A DNA stretch of 64,000 bases from Polytrichum commune (Eukaryota; Streptophyta; Polytrichopsida; Polytrichales; Polytrichaceae), in contig OX485808.1 of assembly GCA_950295325.1 (NCBI GenBank), positions 17,628,527 through 17,692,526 of the forward strand. Reading direction: 5' to 3'. Below are positions 12,421 through 24,589 of the stretch, in pieces. Below the pieces are notes generated by a model that saw nothing but the letters and a program-made list of their open reading frames with translations, ran no database searches and was not told where the DNA came from. Every line of letters starts with the position of its first letter. Position 1 is the first letter of the stretch. The translations under genes and the position numbers were made by a program.

Positions 12421-12769
12421 CCTGATGTGGAGCCTATGGCCGTTTCGTACATGTTGTGAGTATGTATGGAGCCTACAAATATCTATCCCACGTATAAAAA
12501 ACATATGTGAAAAATGTACACCGAATTGCGATAAAATATCTCACATACCTCGTCCTAAACAAACACCAATTAGACAACAGACAAATGCATGTACTCCCCC
12601 TCCAAGGACCACCTTACACAAAAACCGTGGTGAACTATCTTGCTTAATCTAGGGCCCACCTTCTACAACATAGGCAACAAACCCTATCTTGTACCAAGGG
12701 AATTCTTAAACAAGGCAAGGCCAACAAGCTCAAATTCACATCAATGAAACTATTGATGTTTCTTCTTCT

Positions 12770-12955
12770 ACTGTTCCCAAAACTGATTACTGTAGTTACA
12801 TGTTGACATCTTTAATCTTTCTAAATTTGATTGTGGAATATTTTGTGAATTCCTCTAAATGGATTGGTAATAATCCTGAATCGGCTGTTTCTCAAACTCA
12901 ACTGGTTCATCTGTAACTAGCAGTTGGTTTCCCCCATTCATTGATGGCGTGTAGC
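12770..12955. repeat. family C arm
   Basis: It contains gttacatgttgacatcttta, gtgaattcctctaaatgga, tttctcaaactcaactggtt and catctgtaac, in the order seen in the second arm at 23150-23310. Probably the other arm of the element that begins at 11905. Confidence 0.55.
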
Positions 12956-13544
12956 TTAAAGTAGATATAGAGAAAACAGTGAAAATATGTACGAAATTGT
13001 GTGAAATCCATCCCAAAGCATGTGGAAGTTCCCTCCTTTCATCCTAAAGAAATATTGCAAAAGAACCCCCTTTCATGGAGTGGAAGTTACCTTTGTCCTA
13101 AAGTATTTTCATGATCTCATTGGTAACATTCAAGATTGAAGTGAAGTTGCAATATGTAATATTACAGTGAATACTCCCAACTCCAAAAATAACATGTTGG
13201 ATGAAAAATTATCTCACCTAGTTCACATTTGTGAATCTAACAGTTCAAACAGATTGTCATTTCAATTTTCAAATACAAAGTTGAGACGCACCAACTATCC
13301 TACATTTCTCCTTTAGCTCTTGGTGTTGATCGCAAGCCTCTGTAAAGACTCGGGGTCTTCAACCCACATTATTTCCACCCTAATTAGACGATTTTGTGTG
13401 GCCCACATTGATTTTCCACCCACACTAATAGAAGAATTTATTGTAGTTTACAGGGTACAGCAGTGGGATATAGTGGAGGAATGAGTAAAAAGGAGAGCAT
13501 TCAACTTCCTATTCTTATTCACAAGCCTTTTTCACTATCTGTTG

Positions 13545-14000
13545 CTATAATGTTAAAGGTAGTGCCCATGGAACTGGTACTGAGTGAATAAGAACCCATA
13601 AACATACAATATACTCCTTGTCTTTGGACAGAATTTCCATAATGTAGTTATACCTCAAAACAGTGAGTAGACAAGAGCAAACTAAGTGAGAAACATGTGT
13701 AAGGTAAGTGGATCTTAAAACAGACATTTTTATCTCTACACCTACCTCTCCTAGGATATTAAACACAGGACTAGTACAAGGTGATTAGCAAATCCAAATC
13801 TAAACTTTTGGAGCTCATATGCATGTCTTGTTTATTATCAAAGTTTATGATCATATGGGTCCCCCAAATTGTGTTGACTATTGATCCTAGAATGATTACA
13901 AAGGTTGAGCACATCATATAACCTCTTCTAAATACATGTCTTTGTTTATGTTTGTTTTTAGATCCACACTTCACCACACAATACTCAAATTTAGGTGTTA
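13545..14000. repeat. dispersed repeat related to 5510-5800
   Basis: Shared phrases with 5510-5800 include ctaggatattaaacac/gtaggatataaaacaat, acaaatccaaatc, tttattatcaaagt and the ttgttgactattgatcctag type. Both copies are diverged. Minus-strand open frames here are short and unrecognised. Confidence 0.45.
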
Positions 14001-14089
14001 GATAAGTAACTGACTTAGGTCTGCTTACCTTTCTTGGATTGTCAGAAGCACTCTCAATGTTAAAACTCTTCATAAACTACAATATCCAC

Positions 14090-14786
14090 TTGATAATACT
14101 AGATCACAATTCAAGCAGCCATTATTGTACAAGCCAAGAATCCTGGCTGGCAATTTTGAGCTAGTCTTGAAAGTTTTACACCTGTCCTAAGACCCCAAAA
14201 CACTGTCTTTCTTCTCTTTAGTGTAAGCCTTACTATTCTCAGGTAATTTTTTACTGGACCAATCATCTTCTATCCACATATTAGGAGCTAATCATACTTT
14301 CATAACCAGTTTCAAAACCCAATGCTTAAATGACCCATACCCCATCCACATTATTTTAGTCCCCAAACTAAAGAGAAGAAAGAGTGTACATGCTTTGGGT
14401 GACACTATAAAATAGTAGGTGTTAGATTCAGAGCTTACCAAAATTGAGCGATGGGTGCATCCGATAGACCTCTTCATCTGCAGCAAAGATTTTGGGGCAG
14501 CAAGTATTCCAACTTCCCTTTTTTTAACAGCCTCCACACAAGTACACCAATTATGAAAAATACAACAGCAAGAGGACAGCGAAATCTGCGAGCAAGAGAG
14601 GTTGGATTTTCACTTTTTTAACCTCCTTGAGTGGGAAGAAGTGTGGCGGCCACAGGCTGGGTGGGCCGCTTGAAAAGAGAACAAGTTTTCTGTATTGAGC
14701 CACTTTGTGGGGATCTGAACCTACACTGGTTTTGTTTTTCCACAAACAACAGGCCGTTGTTGTTGGGAAGCAAAGAGGAGGAACCA
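14090..14786 (-). other. downstream flank of the ALMT gene
   Basis: This lies just past the stop codon of the minus-strand ALMT gene, so part should be its 3' untranslated region. A polyadenylation site cannot be fixed by eye. Short frames at 14292-14537 and 14551-14787 are unrecognised and probably not genes. Confidence 0.4.
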
Positions 14787-17700
14787 TTATGAATCTAAAG
14801 TCACAGTTTCCAAATGAGGAGTTTGACTCTCACTGCTCTGTCGTCTAGAATGAATCTTTCCGTCTCCTGTAAACCCAGCTTTCTCACTTAAATTGTTGAC
14901 ACAACTGACCAGCAAATTCAATTTTGCTGCGAATTCTACGAGAGAACATACAAACTGAACTAATGTCAAAATTGCAATTCCACCTGGGACAGGAACCAGT
15001 ATCTGCCGACTGCTGGGTTTCGAGTTGATGCGTTCAAGCAGTGAACCCTGACGCGAAATCGGTGGTGGCAGGGGCTCCAAATACGTTAGTTCAACTGAAG
15101 AACGATGCCTTTCTTGCAAATCTGAAGGTGTGCTCTGGAGAAGGCCTGCATGTTTAATATTCACTTGTCAGCTCCAAGTATTTTCAGATCACAAAACACA
15201 TGTGTCTCAAGGCTATGCAAGATAACATCACACTTCCAAAGGTATAGTTATCATGTAGAAATGATATAATGTTGAATTGAAATCATATAATTCCTCATCA
15301 ATATGCCATAATTGCATTTTTTTCTTATTTTTATTCAAACAAGTGCCACATTATGCTACTATGAAGTAAATTGATACATAAGAATAAATGCATACTTCAT
15401 AAGATCAATACATTATAAACTACTAGATGTAGATTTAGCATAATATTTACATGTTACACCACCCTTTGGAAATTTATGATGTAGTAATCCACATTGCAAC
15501 ATCCAAATTCAAATTCATGAGGATAGGTCCTATTTCATAAGAACGGGCTGAACATCCCTGAATCTGAACTTCATCTATGACGTAGGAGATGATAAAAACT
15601 ATAGTGGTTGAGAGAGGAAACTCAAGACACATACTGCGCTCTGGTGTTACACGACTTTGATGACCATAAGAGTCAGGGTGCAGGTACTCGTCTTCGATGA
15701 AACTCTCCTCTGTATGCATTATGGGGAATGAGAATTCAACAGACTCATCATCCTCTGTCGAAGGACGCTTCCCATCTGCCAATTCAGCTCTTACATTAAA
15801 ATATTGATTACTTTTGACTACATAATAAGGTAAGCGGTCCTACCCTGATTCAATCACTTATCTTAATTGGACACTGACATTTAAGTAGTGTGTGATTAGG
15901 TCTGGATCTAAGAACGGACACCAAAAAAATATGTGTTTGAAAGAGATTGGACTACGTGCTCAAAATTTGTTACATATTCTAGGTTTGATTGTCAACATAA
16001 TCGGAGGGACCTATATGATATTATGATCGTTTAGGAAGAAAGAGAATCTTCAGTTTGATAATGAATAAGATATTCATAAAATCTCCAGAATATATGAAGA
16101 AAACGGCTACAGCCTCTATTTGGATGCTACTTATCTTATATTAATCGCGTGTTTAATACCCTAGGAGAAGTGGGTGCCAAGCTAAAAGTGTTCTTTTTAG
16201 GCCCACTTATCTTATACTTGGGTTGACACAATCTTAGAACATCATGCCTCCTACCAAGACTGTAAGCTCTAACTTTCTGCATGATTTAAGTTGAAGCAAG
16301 TGTTAACAAGCACCTGCAGAGCGCCGTGCTTTACTGCTGGACAAACTGGCCCGTGCCCTCTCATCATCTTCATCCAGGAACTTCTCCACCCACCTGATCC
16401 AATGTGAAGAACACGATAAATACTTCCTTTGTGCCAAGTATTATCAGCAATGTATCTGTCTGGAAACTTCAATAACTAGAGGATTCATCAATAGAGTGTT
16501 TCACAACTTCTGGGGTACATATGACCCTGTAAACTGAGCTAAACTATGAGTTTCAGTTTTAAATGATTATTTGCAAGTGATTTGGACTGGAATTTGCCAT
16601 GGTATGCCCATGACATTGGACACTTGTATAAATCACACATAAGTCCTTTCAAGTAGAATGTATACCTGTCAGTCTCAGGTGATGGTGTAATAAGCATTCC
16701 TGCATTTTCTTGCAGTGCACTCTGCAAATCCAAGGCTGCAACTTCTACAGCGTGCATATAAGGCCGTAGATTTACCAATTTCATGTCGGTCACACACTCC
16801 CCCATTGCTTCTAAAGCCTGTAGACACAAGGTGGCTATTCAATCAGGAGGAGGAACATACACATCCAAGCTATTAAAAAAATGAGCCAATATGGTTAGCC
16901 AATGATATAGGACATCATTTTATTGGATTGCAATATGGGTGACTTGGAAATAAGTGACTTGGAAACTACTGCTGCCAATTCAAATCAAAGTGAGAAGGTC
17001 TTCACACATGTTTCTGCTTCCATAATCAGTCATTGCATTAACATATATTTGCAGCAATGAAGTTATCGTCTAACTCAACATGACTTTTGGTTCAGGATTG
17101 GTTGTTTTGCATACAAGACCTTCCATGTTTGGTAAGTTTCTGGTGCATGCTTGGAGGTAGTGTGGAGGTTTGAACAAAGAACATTCTATATTGGTTCCTT
17201 GAGGGTGAAACTCGTTTTGGCATGTCAAGAGGTGCTAACATAAGTTTGGCCCTCAATAAACCAACATAGGTTGCTTTCCATTCAAATTCAATCACTCCCT
17301 CCAAGCATGCACCATAAGTGAAGGAAATAATTGATTCTGTATGCAAAACAACCATTGGAAAATCATAGGGGACCAACTCCTGACAAAAAAAGTCCCATTA
17401 AGTAAGAGAATAACTCTAATATCCTTAACAATTTTGGACATGATAAACATACCTTGCTTGCTTCTTGTGCAAGGCGTTTCATGGGGAGTGCAAGAAGTTC
17501 TCGGATATGGACAGGGCACTGAAACTCAGAGCGCAAGCAGCCATCCATGGCTGTCACTGTGTACATGCAATGCCGGCAGAGTCGCGATAGATCTTTATAA
17601 AGTTCCCAGGGGTATTTAAATTGGAAATGACCGTGAGGTGGTTCAAATATCACAAGATCATGCTGCACACTCACACAATTGATTATTATGTATAACCGTA

Positions 17701-20084
17701 AGCACAGAATGCCACACTAAAGATGGAATTCAATAAAAACTGTACACCTCAAGAGCTGGGCTTCAAACTAAAGAGGATAATGAAGAGGTACAAATGACTT
17801 TTTCGAAAGACAGATATCTAGAAAGATTGAACTCAGTACACTGTATGGTATTCCAAGGATAAGAATGTGTGGGTGAGGAAAATGCTCTAAAAGCTTGAGT
17901 GTGAGAAATTTTACAGCCACCATGAGTTGATCTTCAACAGTAGTAGTGCAAGAGGACACTAACCAAAGCATCCTCCTCAGCTTTTGAGAGGATCACATTT
18001 TTATAGCCTTCGTACACTTTGTCTTCTGGTTCCTCTCCATATATCACTTTTTGAAGTTCTGCATAACGTGTTCCCGCTATGTACGCATGAACACATGCCT
18101 CCAAGGAAACAGCAATCTGCAAGTCCAGATGGAAACCACTATCATTGAGTGCTCGATATTGTGAAAGCAAATGTCATACACTTTTTTTCCACAATAGATG
18201 AGATATTTACAATCTGATACCACCACTGTACTAGTTATTCACTTGAGCTATGACAATAACTGATATATTGCAGTACTAAAATTGACTACTTTGGAAGCAG
18301 TTCGTTCATTTCATATCATTTTTCCAATTTTGGACTTGAGCAAAGAGGATTCCTCCAAATATAAAAAATAGTCCAGGAAGAGAACGAATACGAGCCAACA
18401 ACACTGTTGCAAACTCTTGAGAGAACCACATAGTCTGTGCATTGATGAAGAGCAAAGTGAAACTCCATAAACCTACTCTGGAAAAGTGTTGAGAAACTTT
18501 TGCATGCAAATCATTGCCTGCAAATTGTGGCTTGATGCCTATGTTGGTCCCAACTGCAATTGTGAACCCAACAAGAATAAGCAGTAATCGGAAGCCAGCG
18601 AGCTTTGGCCCAGCATGCGTACGATACCTGGTTGTCAGTGTTCATCACCCAGACAAAGTTTGTCAAAAAAGTGAAGTAAACCCCTCATCACAAATATCAG
18701 TCCAACTCTCAGTGGAAAGTACCAATGTCCAACACACTGACTTCCAAGTACCTAAAGGAACAACCAAGCGTCTAAATAGATGTAATGCTTATCAGTTTGA
18801 ATATTTTACACCCAAGATCTAATGCCCAAAGAATGGATGTGGTAATGAAAAGAGCACTCACTCAATAAGTGTGAGCAGTCCAAAAGTGATAAGAGCCATT
18901 AGAGCAGCATAGTCATATTTCCCTTTCACTGGAGGGACCTGCAGATATTAAAAAAAAACAAGTAGCATCATTTCACAACGGAACTTGCACAAAATGACAG
19001 GATTGCAGCCATTCAGAACTTAATGGCATCACCTGAACAGATTTCTCACTTAGTTTTCACAGATTCAAATAGCGCTGTCAAGGAAGTTCAGTCTTCCAGA
19101 TTGAAGAGGATAACTACACCGCACTCCAAACTCAGACTACCTTAATCGCTGCAACCAAGCATTGCAACAAAAATTTGCTGGCCATTGCTTAACCCCAAGA
19201 ACTACGTTACCGCATGACATTGGTTCAAATTGTACCTGCCGGATAAATCCAATGGCCAATCCTCCAAGAAATAAAGACACGCCAATTACATAGACCTCGC
19301 CTGCTCCAGAAGCTTCTGCAATCTCAGCACATATGAGAGATAGTATAATGGCCGAGATTGTACCAATCATTCTATTCAAACCCTTGGATAGAAGACTCCC
19401 CACTGTAGGCTCATAGATAATCACCACCTGCATCATGCACGTTGTATTGAGATAATCGAAGATAACTTCAAATATACTGAACGTAAGAGGGATATTTGAA
19501 GGTGTTACTTCATATCCAGAGAAGTTCAGAATTTCAAGTTCATAAGACGATGAACCCCCCCAAAAACTCACAATGTGATTTGAAGGATGACAAATACTTC
19601 AACCAAGGGAATAAAACACTGGGCTTAGTAATCCTCCCTCAAAGTTGGAGGGATTACATGTTTTGAAGCATTCCTTGGTTGTAAAGTAGGAAGAGGACAA
19701 TTTTTATTTTGAGAAGAAAAGGCTTGGCTCGAATGAACTTACACTGATTAAGAGCCACAAGCTGTTGACGCCGAAAAAATCATAAATTGGTCCAACAAGA
19801 ACCGCCGTGGAGCTCGCCAACATTGCTAATCCTACCTTGAAGGCGTACCATTCTTCACATTTATGGGATTTAATAAATACTCCAGCCCTCTGTAGAGCTT
19901 GCCAAGCCTTCTCTCTCCTTGAAATTCGCCTCGGGCCACCTTCTATAGAGTCCACTCGCGTAAGGGTTGGCTCCACCTTAACTTGAATCCCTTCTGTGTC
20001 GACGGAAGTCAGATTCTCAGGTAAAGATTGGTGAATTGAAGGACGGGGAGGAATTCCTTCTGCACTCGGGTCATTCTGATACAT
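14787..20084 (-). CDS. aluminium-activated malate transporter (ALMT) family anion channel
   Basis: Ten exons join to 618 residues: 20084-19743, 19427-19236, 18938-18862, 18627-18477, 18116-17964, 17662-17453, 16817-16666, 16393-16314, 15775-15635, 15145-14787. All introns are GT-AG, and the sum is 1857 nt with stop. ALMT proteins are membrane channels for malate and other anions, at the plasma membrane or tonoplast. Hallmarks seen are FKVGLA near residue 80, LSKGLNR in exon 2, five or six hydrophobic segments in exons 1-4, GNDLH in exon 4, and EPPHGHF at 312-318, the family's conserved PHG motif. The long cytoplasmic tail (exons 7-10) is acidic and Ser-rich. At 618 residues it is longer than many ALMTs, which I recall as about 450-550. 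The start is the first ATG in this frame; a GTG three codons upstream was not used. Which anion it carries cannot be told. Confidence 0.9.
15895..16080 (+). repeat. family A-related fragment in ALMT intron 8
   Basis: It carries gaaagagattggactacgtg, a phrase shared by families at 33240, 42905, 45633 and 21735, followed by ctcaaaat and gagaatcttca as at 33260-33340. It lies between exons 8 and 9. Confidence 0.5.
17083..17412. mobile_element. family E inverted-repeat element in ALMT intron 6
   Basis: It matches 53308-53621: ttgcatacaa, ccatgtttggtaagttt, gcatgcttgga, gtgtggaggtttgaac, ggcatgtcaagagg and the closing tatgcaaaacaacca. The right terminal repeat is more diverged than in the other copy. 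It lies wholly inside the intron between exons 6 and 7, ending 41 bases short of exon 6. Confidence 0.65.
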
Positions 20085-21300
20085 AGTAATCACATGAACC
20101 GAAACTCTCCTGGCATGATTGTTGTCAACACCCTAAACCCTTAACCTCCACACGCTTCCCCTTGATGGTACCCTGATTCCAAAACCAAGAGAAAATCATA
20201 AAATTCCTAGTTTTAACAAAGGTTAGAGTGTCATGGCAAAATACACAACTCCTAAAACACCATCTCAAGAGAATGGAGCTAAAGAACCCACACCCAAGGC
20301 TGCTTACAACCACCCCTCTGAAGATTGGTGAACAACCTACCCGGACATAACCCCCAATCAATTCACTCCTAAAATCAACCCACATTGTCTCCCTTGTGTT
20401 ACAGAAAGAGATGAAATGACCCCAAATCTCTCACAAGAAAGTGACACAACCTCTCCAGTCCAGCTGAACCACATCGGCCAACAAATGCTTCCCTCTCCCC
20501 CCCCTCCCGCCCAGTTAATTTCAAAATTGGCTCCGAAACATAACCCAAGCACTTTTGGCGGGGACATCAACACTAAAACGCTAAAACAATACACCACTAA
20601 CCCACTTAACCTTAATCCATCCACACCCAAACGCAACACATACAAACACTTACTTACCAGGAGGGAAAACCAAAGCACAAATTGCACCACCAACACTCCC
20701 CCCTCTTAAAATGCCTTCTCCTTCACAGCAAGAAAACTTAGCGTAGCCTCCAGCTACATACACCACATTACAATGCAATGCAATGCAATGCAAGAGCTCA
20801 CCTCCGGCTAACCCAAAACTCTCCTAACCCTTCACCCTTCACCCTCTTCACTCTCTGCCACGAGTGAAACCTACAGACACCCCGGAGCATCGAGAACTCA
20901 ACAACCACGACCACAACCACAACAACAACATCAACAAGAAGCTCGGTTGCCTCAATGTGGAAGCGGAGCAGGGACATGGCAGTTCAAAACAATGTAGGTT
21001 CGTGCGAAGATGCCCAATAGCAAGAGGCTTGGGAAAATGCCATCAGGCGCAAGAGGAAGGAATTCCAGTCATGATTGCGAGCTGGAAGGCGAGGAAGACA
21101 GTACATAGAAAGAACGAAAGGGAGTGACGAAAGAAGGAAAGAAAATATAAAAGGAAAAAAAAAAAAAAAAAACAGGAAACGAAAGGAAGGAAGGAAGGAC
21201 GAGTACCTGGAAGCATACAGGGGGGGCAGGCTCTTCTCTTTCCCAGGGTTTAGGGTTTAACTCGTGGTGGGGTCCACGGGGTTGAAGGTCTTAAGTTCAC
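20085..21300 (-). promoter_or_regulatory. upstream region of the ALMT gene
   Basis: This should hold the 5' untranslated region and promoter of the minus-strand gene. On the plus strand it is C/A-rich and G-poor at about 20400-20720, so the transcribed strand would be rich in T and G. It has five copies of the 5-mer tgcaa at about 20773-20800, an A run at 21160-21178, and two adjacent telo-box-type AAACCCTAAACCCT units on the minus strand at about 21245-21259. No transcription start can be fixed. Confidence 0.4.
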
Positions 21301-21314
21301 TTTTCTTAACCAGA

Positions 21315-21965
21315 CACCAAAGGTATGTGGTTCGGTTAAAACTAGATTTACGCAACAAAACGCATGTTGCACTAGCAAATCTATGATGAATTATATGCAA
21401 AAGCCAGATTGGAAATCGGACCTCCCCCAATTTAGTTGTGGTTATCGGAAGTGCACACTTGTTGACGATTTCTTAACTGGATATATAGGTCTTCCCAATT
21501 GCGTTGATTATTGAGTGTAGAGTAGTTACTAATATTTGGAGATGTAGTTTTTAAGCATGTGTCTTTATGATGTTTGCTCTTTGATCCTCACCGAGCCACA
21601 TACCAATCGAGTATAGGGGCATGATTAAGAAAACGAGCCACTTATGACCCGTCAACCTTATATATTCAATTTGGTGTGTGGTAGATGAGGATCAAAGAAC
21701 AAACACCATAAATACACATGTTTAAGAGCGATTGGATTACGTCTCCAAATTTTATTCACTACTCCACATTCGACAATGAATAAATACGATTGGAAGAACC
21801 TATGTATTCATCTAAGGAATCAACAAATGCGCACTTTTCGAAACCGTGACTAGATCACATGAAGTCCAATTTATGTTGATGCTTTGACTTAGATTTGCTT
21901 ATGCAACACAAGTTTTGGTGTGTAAATCTACTCGGTAGAAGTTTGGAGGACATGAAAAACGAACC
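21315..21965. mobile_element. family A fold-back, head-to-head arms of about 280 bp
   Basis: The arm at 21315-21615 is the inverse of the arm at 21690-21965. Both contain the gagattggactacg/atctttgatcctca set, the cactccacactcaat type and the terminal aaatctagtt/gtaaatctactcggtagaa. Only about 75 bp separates them. A single-stranded copy would fold into a very long hairpin. No coding capacity. Confidence 0.65.
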
Positions 21966-22419
21966 AAGTAACACCCACATAGGACACCGTGGATGTTGAC
22001 CATTATTACTACGTGAACCTATATGTGGTTTATGAAAAGAAGTAAAGAAAGAAAGGGAAGGAAGAGTAAGGACCACTTCACACATGAGCCAATGGCCATC
22101 ACCATGTAATTGTAAGGGCCCTCAGTTCTCATCCAAAGGCTATACCACCGCCATGGTCTACCAAAATTTGCACCATGCCTACCTCTTGGAGGTGTGCCTG
22201 ACGCAAGTTCTAGTAGATCATGAAACGTTATCCTTAGTTTGCCCGTATAGGAATCAATGTCGACTTTTCATCCATGATCGTGTTTTAATTTTTTAATTTT
22301 TTTTGGCCCTTAGGCATTCACCTTTTAGTGTGAAGTAAACCTGGACGGTCTTGGCCTTTTCCATCTTAGAATGCAATGGCCATTGACCTTCAATCGTATG
22401 TGTGAAGTGGCCCCGAGTT

Positions 22420-22770
22420 ATGAGGTGGGTGGGTTTTAAGCGGCTCATTTCCTTAATCAAACCCCCTAGATTCAATTTGGCATCTGGTTCGGCGCGGATC
22501 AAAGAGCAAACATCACAAAGACACACATGTTTAAAAAAAGTTTGGACCGTGTCTTGAAATACCCATAACTACTCTCCACACTCAATCATTAACACATTTG
22601 AAAAGACCTAAATATTCACTTAAGAAATCAACAAACATGCACTTTCAAATAGGGAAGGTCCGAGTTTCAATCCAATGTTTCATCATAGACTTACGAATGC
22701 AACACGAGTTTTGTGTTGGAACATCTAATTGGTAGAACACAGAAAAATAACCAAATAGCAGCCACATGCC
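22420..22770 (+). repeat. family A arm
   Basis: It contains atcaaagagcaaacatcac, aaagacacacatgttta, ctccacactcaat, atttaagaaatcaacaaaca-like sequence and aatgcaacacgagttttgtg, in the same order as 45595-45890. It lies directly downstream of the fold-back. Confidence 0.6.
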
Positions 22771-22852
22771 TGGGCACGCAGCAGTCTCCAAGGAGTTATC
22801 CCAGGGTTTAGGGTTTAACCCAATGGTGGGCCCGGGGGTTAGTGTGACACTA

Positions 22853-22972
22853 ACTAACTAGCTAGCTAGCTCGCTAGCTAGCTACTAGGCGGGCGGGCAG
22901 GCGGGGGTTATATTAAGTTACATAGTGGGAGTGGGGGTGGCCGGGGGTTTGATGATGATGATGATGATGAGG
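22853..22972. repeat. microsatellites: CTAG-type and GAT
   Basis: An actaactaactagctagctag tract with further gctagctagct copies lies at about 22853-22884. A (GAT)n tract of seven units lies at about 22951-22971, separated by G-rich sequence. Confidence 0.8.
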
Positions 22973-22974
22973 GC

Positions 22975-23432
22975 TCGGGGAGAACCGGCGGTTAGTTACA
23001 CATGAACCGGTTGAAGGTCGAGACTTCATGAGAATCACCGGTCATTTTAATGGAATCTATTGAAGAATATACCTCCAAGGAATGAAAGGAGTGATCGGGG
23101 AGATTTTTGGGCATACTAATTGGTTGAGATCCTAGTGTTTGCAAGTCCAACCAGTTACATGTTGACGACATCCTCTGGTTTTCCTTTATTAAATTGGAGT
23201 TCATTCTATAAATTCCTCTAAAATGATCGGTAATTTTCCTGCAGTCTTGATGAACTTCAACCGGTTGATTATTTCTCAAACTCAACCGGTTCATTTGTAA
23301 TTAACTACCGGTTCTCCCCGATCATGGAATGAAAGCAAAACCGGAAGACATCAAGCATGTAACCGGCTGGATTTAGAATCACTAGGATCTTGACCGACTC
23401 TATATGCCCAAAAACACACTTCCCGGGCACCG
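22975..23432. mobile_element. family C inverted-repeat element
   Basis: The left arm begins ggagaaccggcggttagtta and runs past tttttgggcatac. The right arm is its inverse, ending in ggttctccccgatcat near 23327. AACCGGTT or ACCGGT motifs recur about every 30-60 bases. A third partial arm follows to tatgcccaaaaacacactt. No coding sequence. Confidence 0.65.
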
Positions 23433-23884
23433 ATGATGATGATGCTAATAATATTAAGGCCGGGCAGGGGGGCAGGCGCCATGTTTGGTGGCGGAAAGGG
23501 GAGGGCTGGGAATAGAAGGTGAGGGGGGTGGGAGATATATATGTGTGTGTGTGTACTTTGGGGAGTTAATTTAGCCCAGTTAGGGGTGGCTGCTGCTGGG
23601 CTGCTTATCATTTTGCATGCACTTTAAACCCCTCTTTCAGGTGTCATTTACTCATTAATGAGGTGGCCCAAACTGGGAGAGGGGGGGGGGGGGGGCGGCT
23701 ACCCTATTTTAGGCCTTTTCAAACTTTTGAGCCCGGCCCTGCAACGACACCACAGCTGGCGCAGCTTATTAAGTTACTCTCAAGCTGTAACTCATGTGCC
23801 CATTGCTTTATTCCCCCCTTCTTTCTTGGGATCACACTTCTCGTGCCAAAATCGCCTCCCTGCTTCGTTTCAACATACGTGGAT

Positions 23885-24295
23885 TAGCCTAATTAATTAG
23901 TGAGGGAGGGTTAATTAACAGTGAGTGTGGGGAATTAGTGACGGTGTTACTAATTTTTTTTACCATTATGGAAAATTTGTGCCACCGTGAGATCTAGGAA
24001 GCATTGTTCATCCTGGCACTAATCACAAAAATACTATTCATAACGGAAGTATTCTTTGATAGTACCGGGAATATTCATCTTGTCGTTATTCAACTTTGTG
24101 TATAATTTTCTTCTTCAATCACTCTACCTAAAGTTTAGAGAATGCACTGATTTTCTTGAAATGTATGGTAATTGAGCATGAGTACGTGAATTTAGTATCA
24201 CTCGATAAAAAATTCAGCTTCCACTAATCTTGAGACTTGGGCAAAATAGTGCATGTTTACCTCCACGCACTAATTGGGATAATCAATGTACTTGC
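23885..24295. mobile_element. family I element, copy 2
   Basis: It starts taattaattagtgaggga and ends cactaattgggataatcaat, forming an inverted terminal match. The interior aligns with 10557-10972. This copy is not inside a family B element, so it shows the ends of family I. Confidence 0.65.
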
Positions 24296-24589
24296 CACTC
24301 ATTTACTCAACGTGGCCAACTTCGTGAGGAAAAATATGATAAGGAACTATAAAAAATAATATAGTACTTAAGGCTTTTGAGAATCCTTGAATTCTCATTG
24401 GTTGAGGATGTCGATTCATCATAGTGAACTATTGATGTTGCTTTGTCTTTGAGTTGCTCTAACTCTCTACATGTAAATTCCGAAACAAAGTATCATGGGA
24501 AGTACATACTAACAACGCCAATGAGTGCCATCATAAGCTTCAAAGCATAGGAGCACAATAGGAGCGATGAGGGAGAGCTCACGAAGTGA

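Noticed and set aside
20125-20696. Two minus-strand open frames upstream of the ALMT gene
   Set aside because: They lie in a compositionally skewed leader/promoter area, overlap each other, and show no recognisable protein features.
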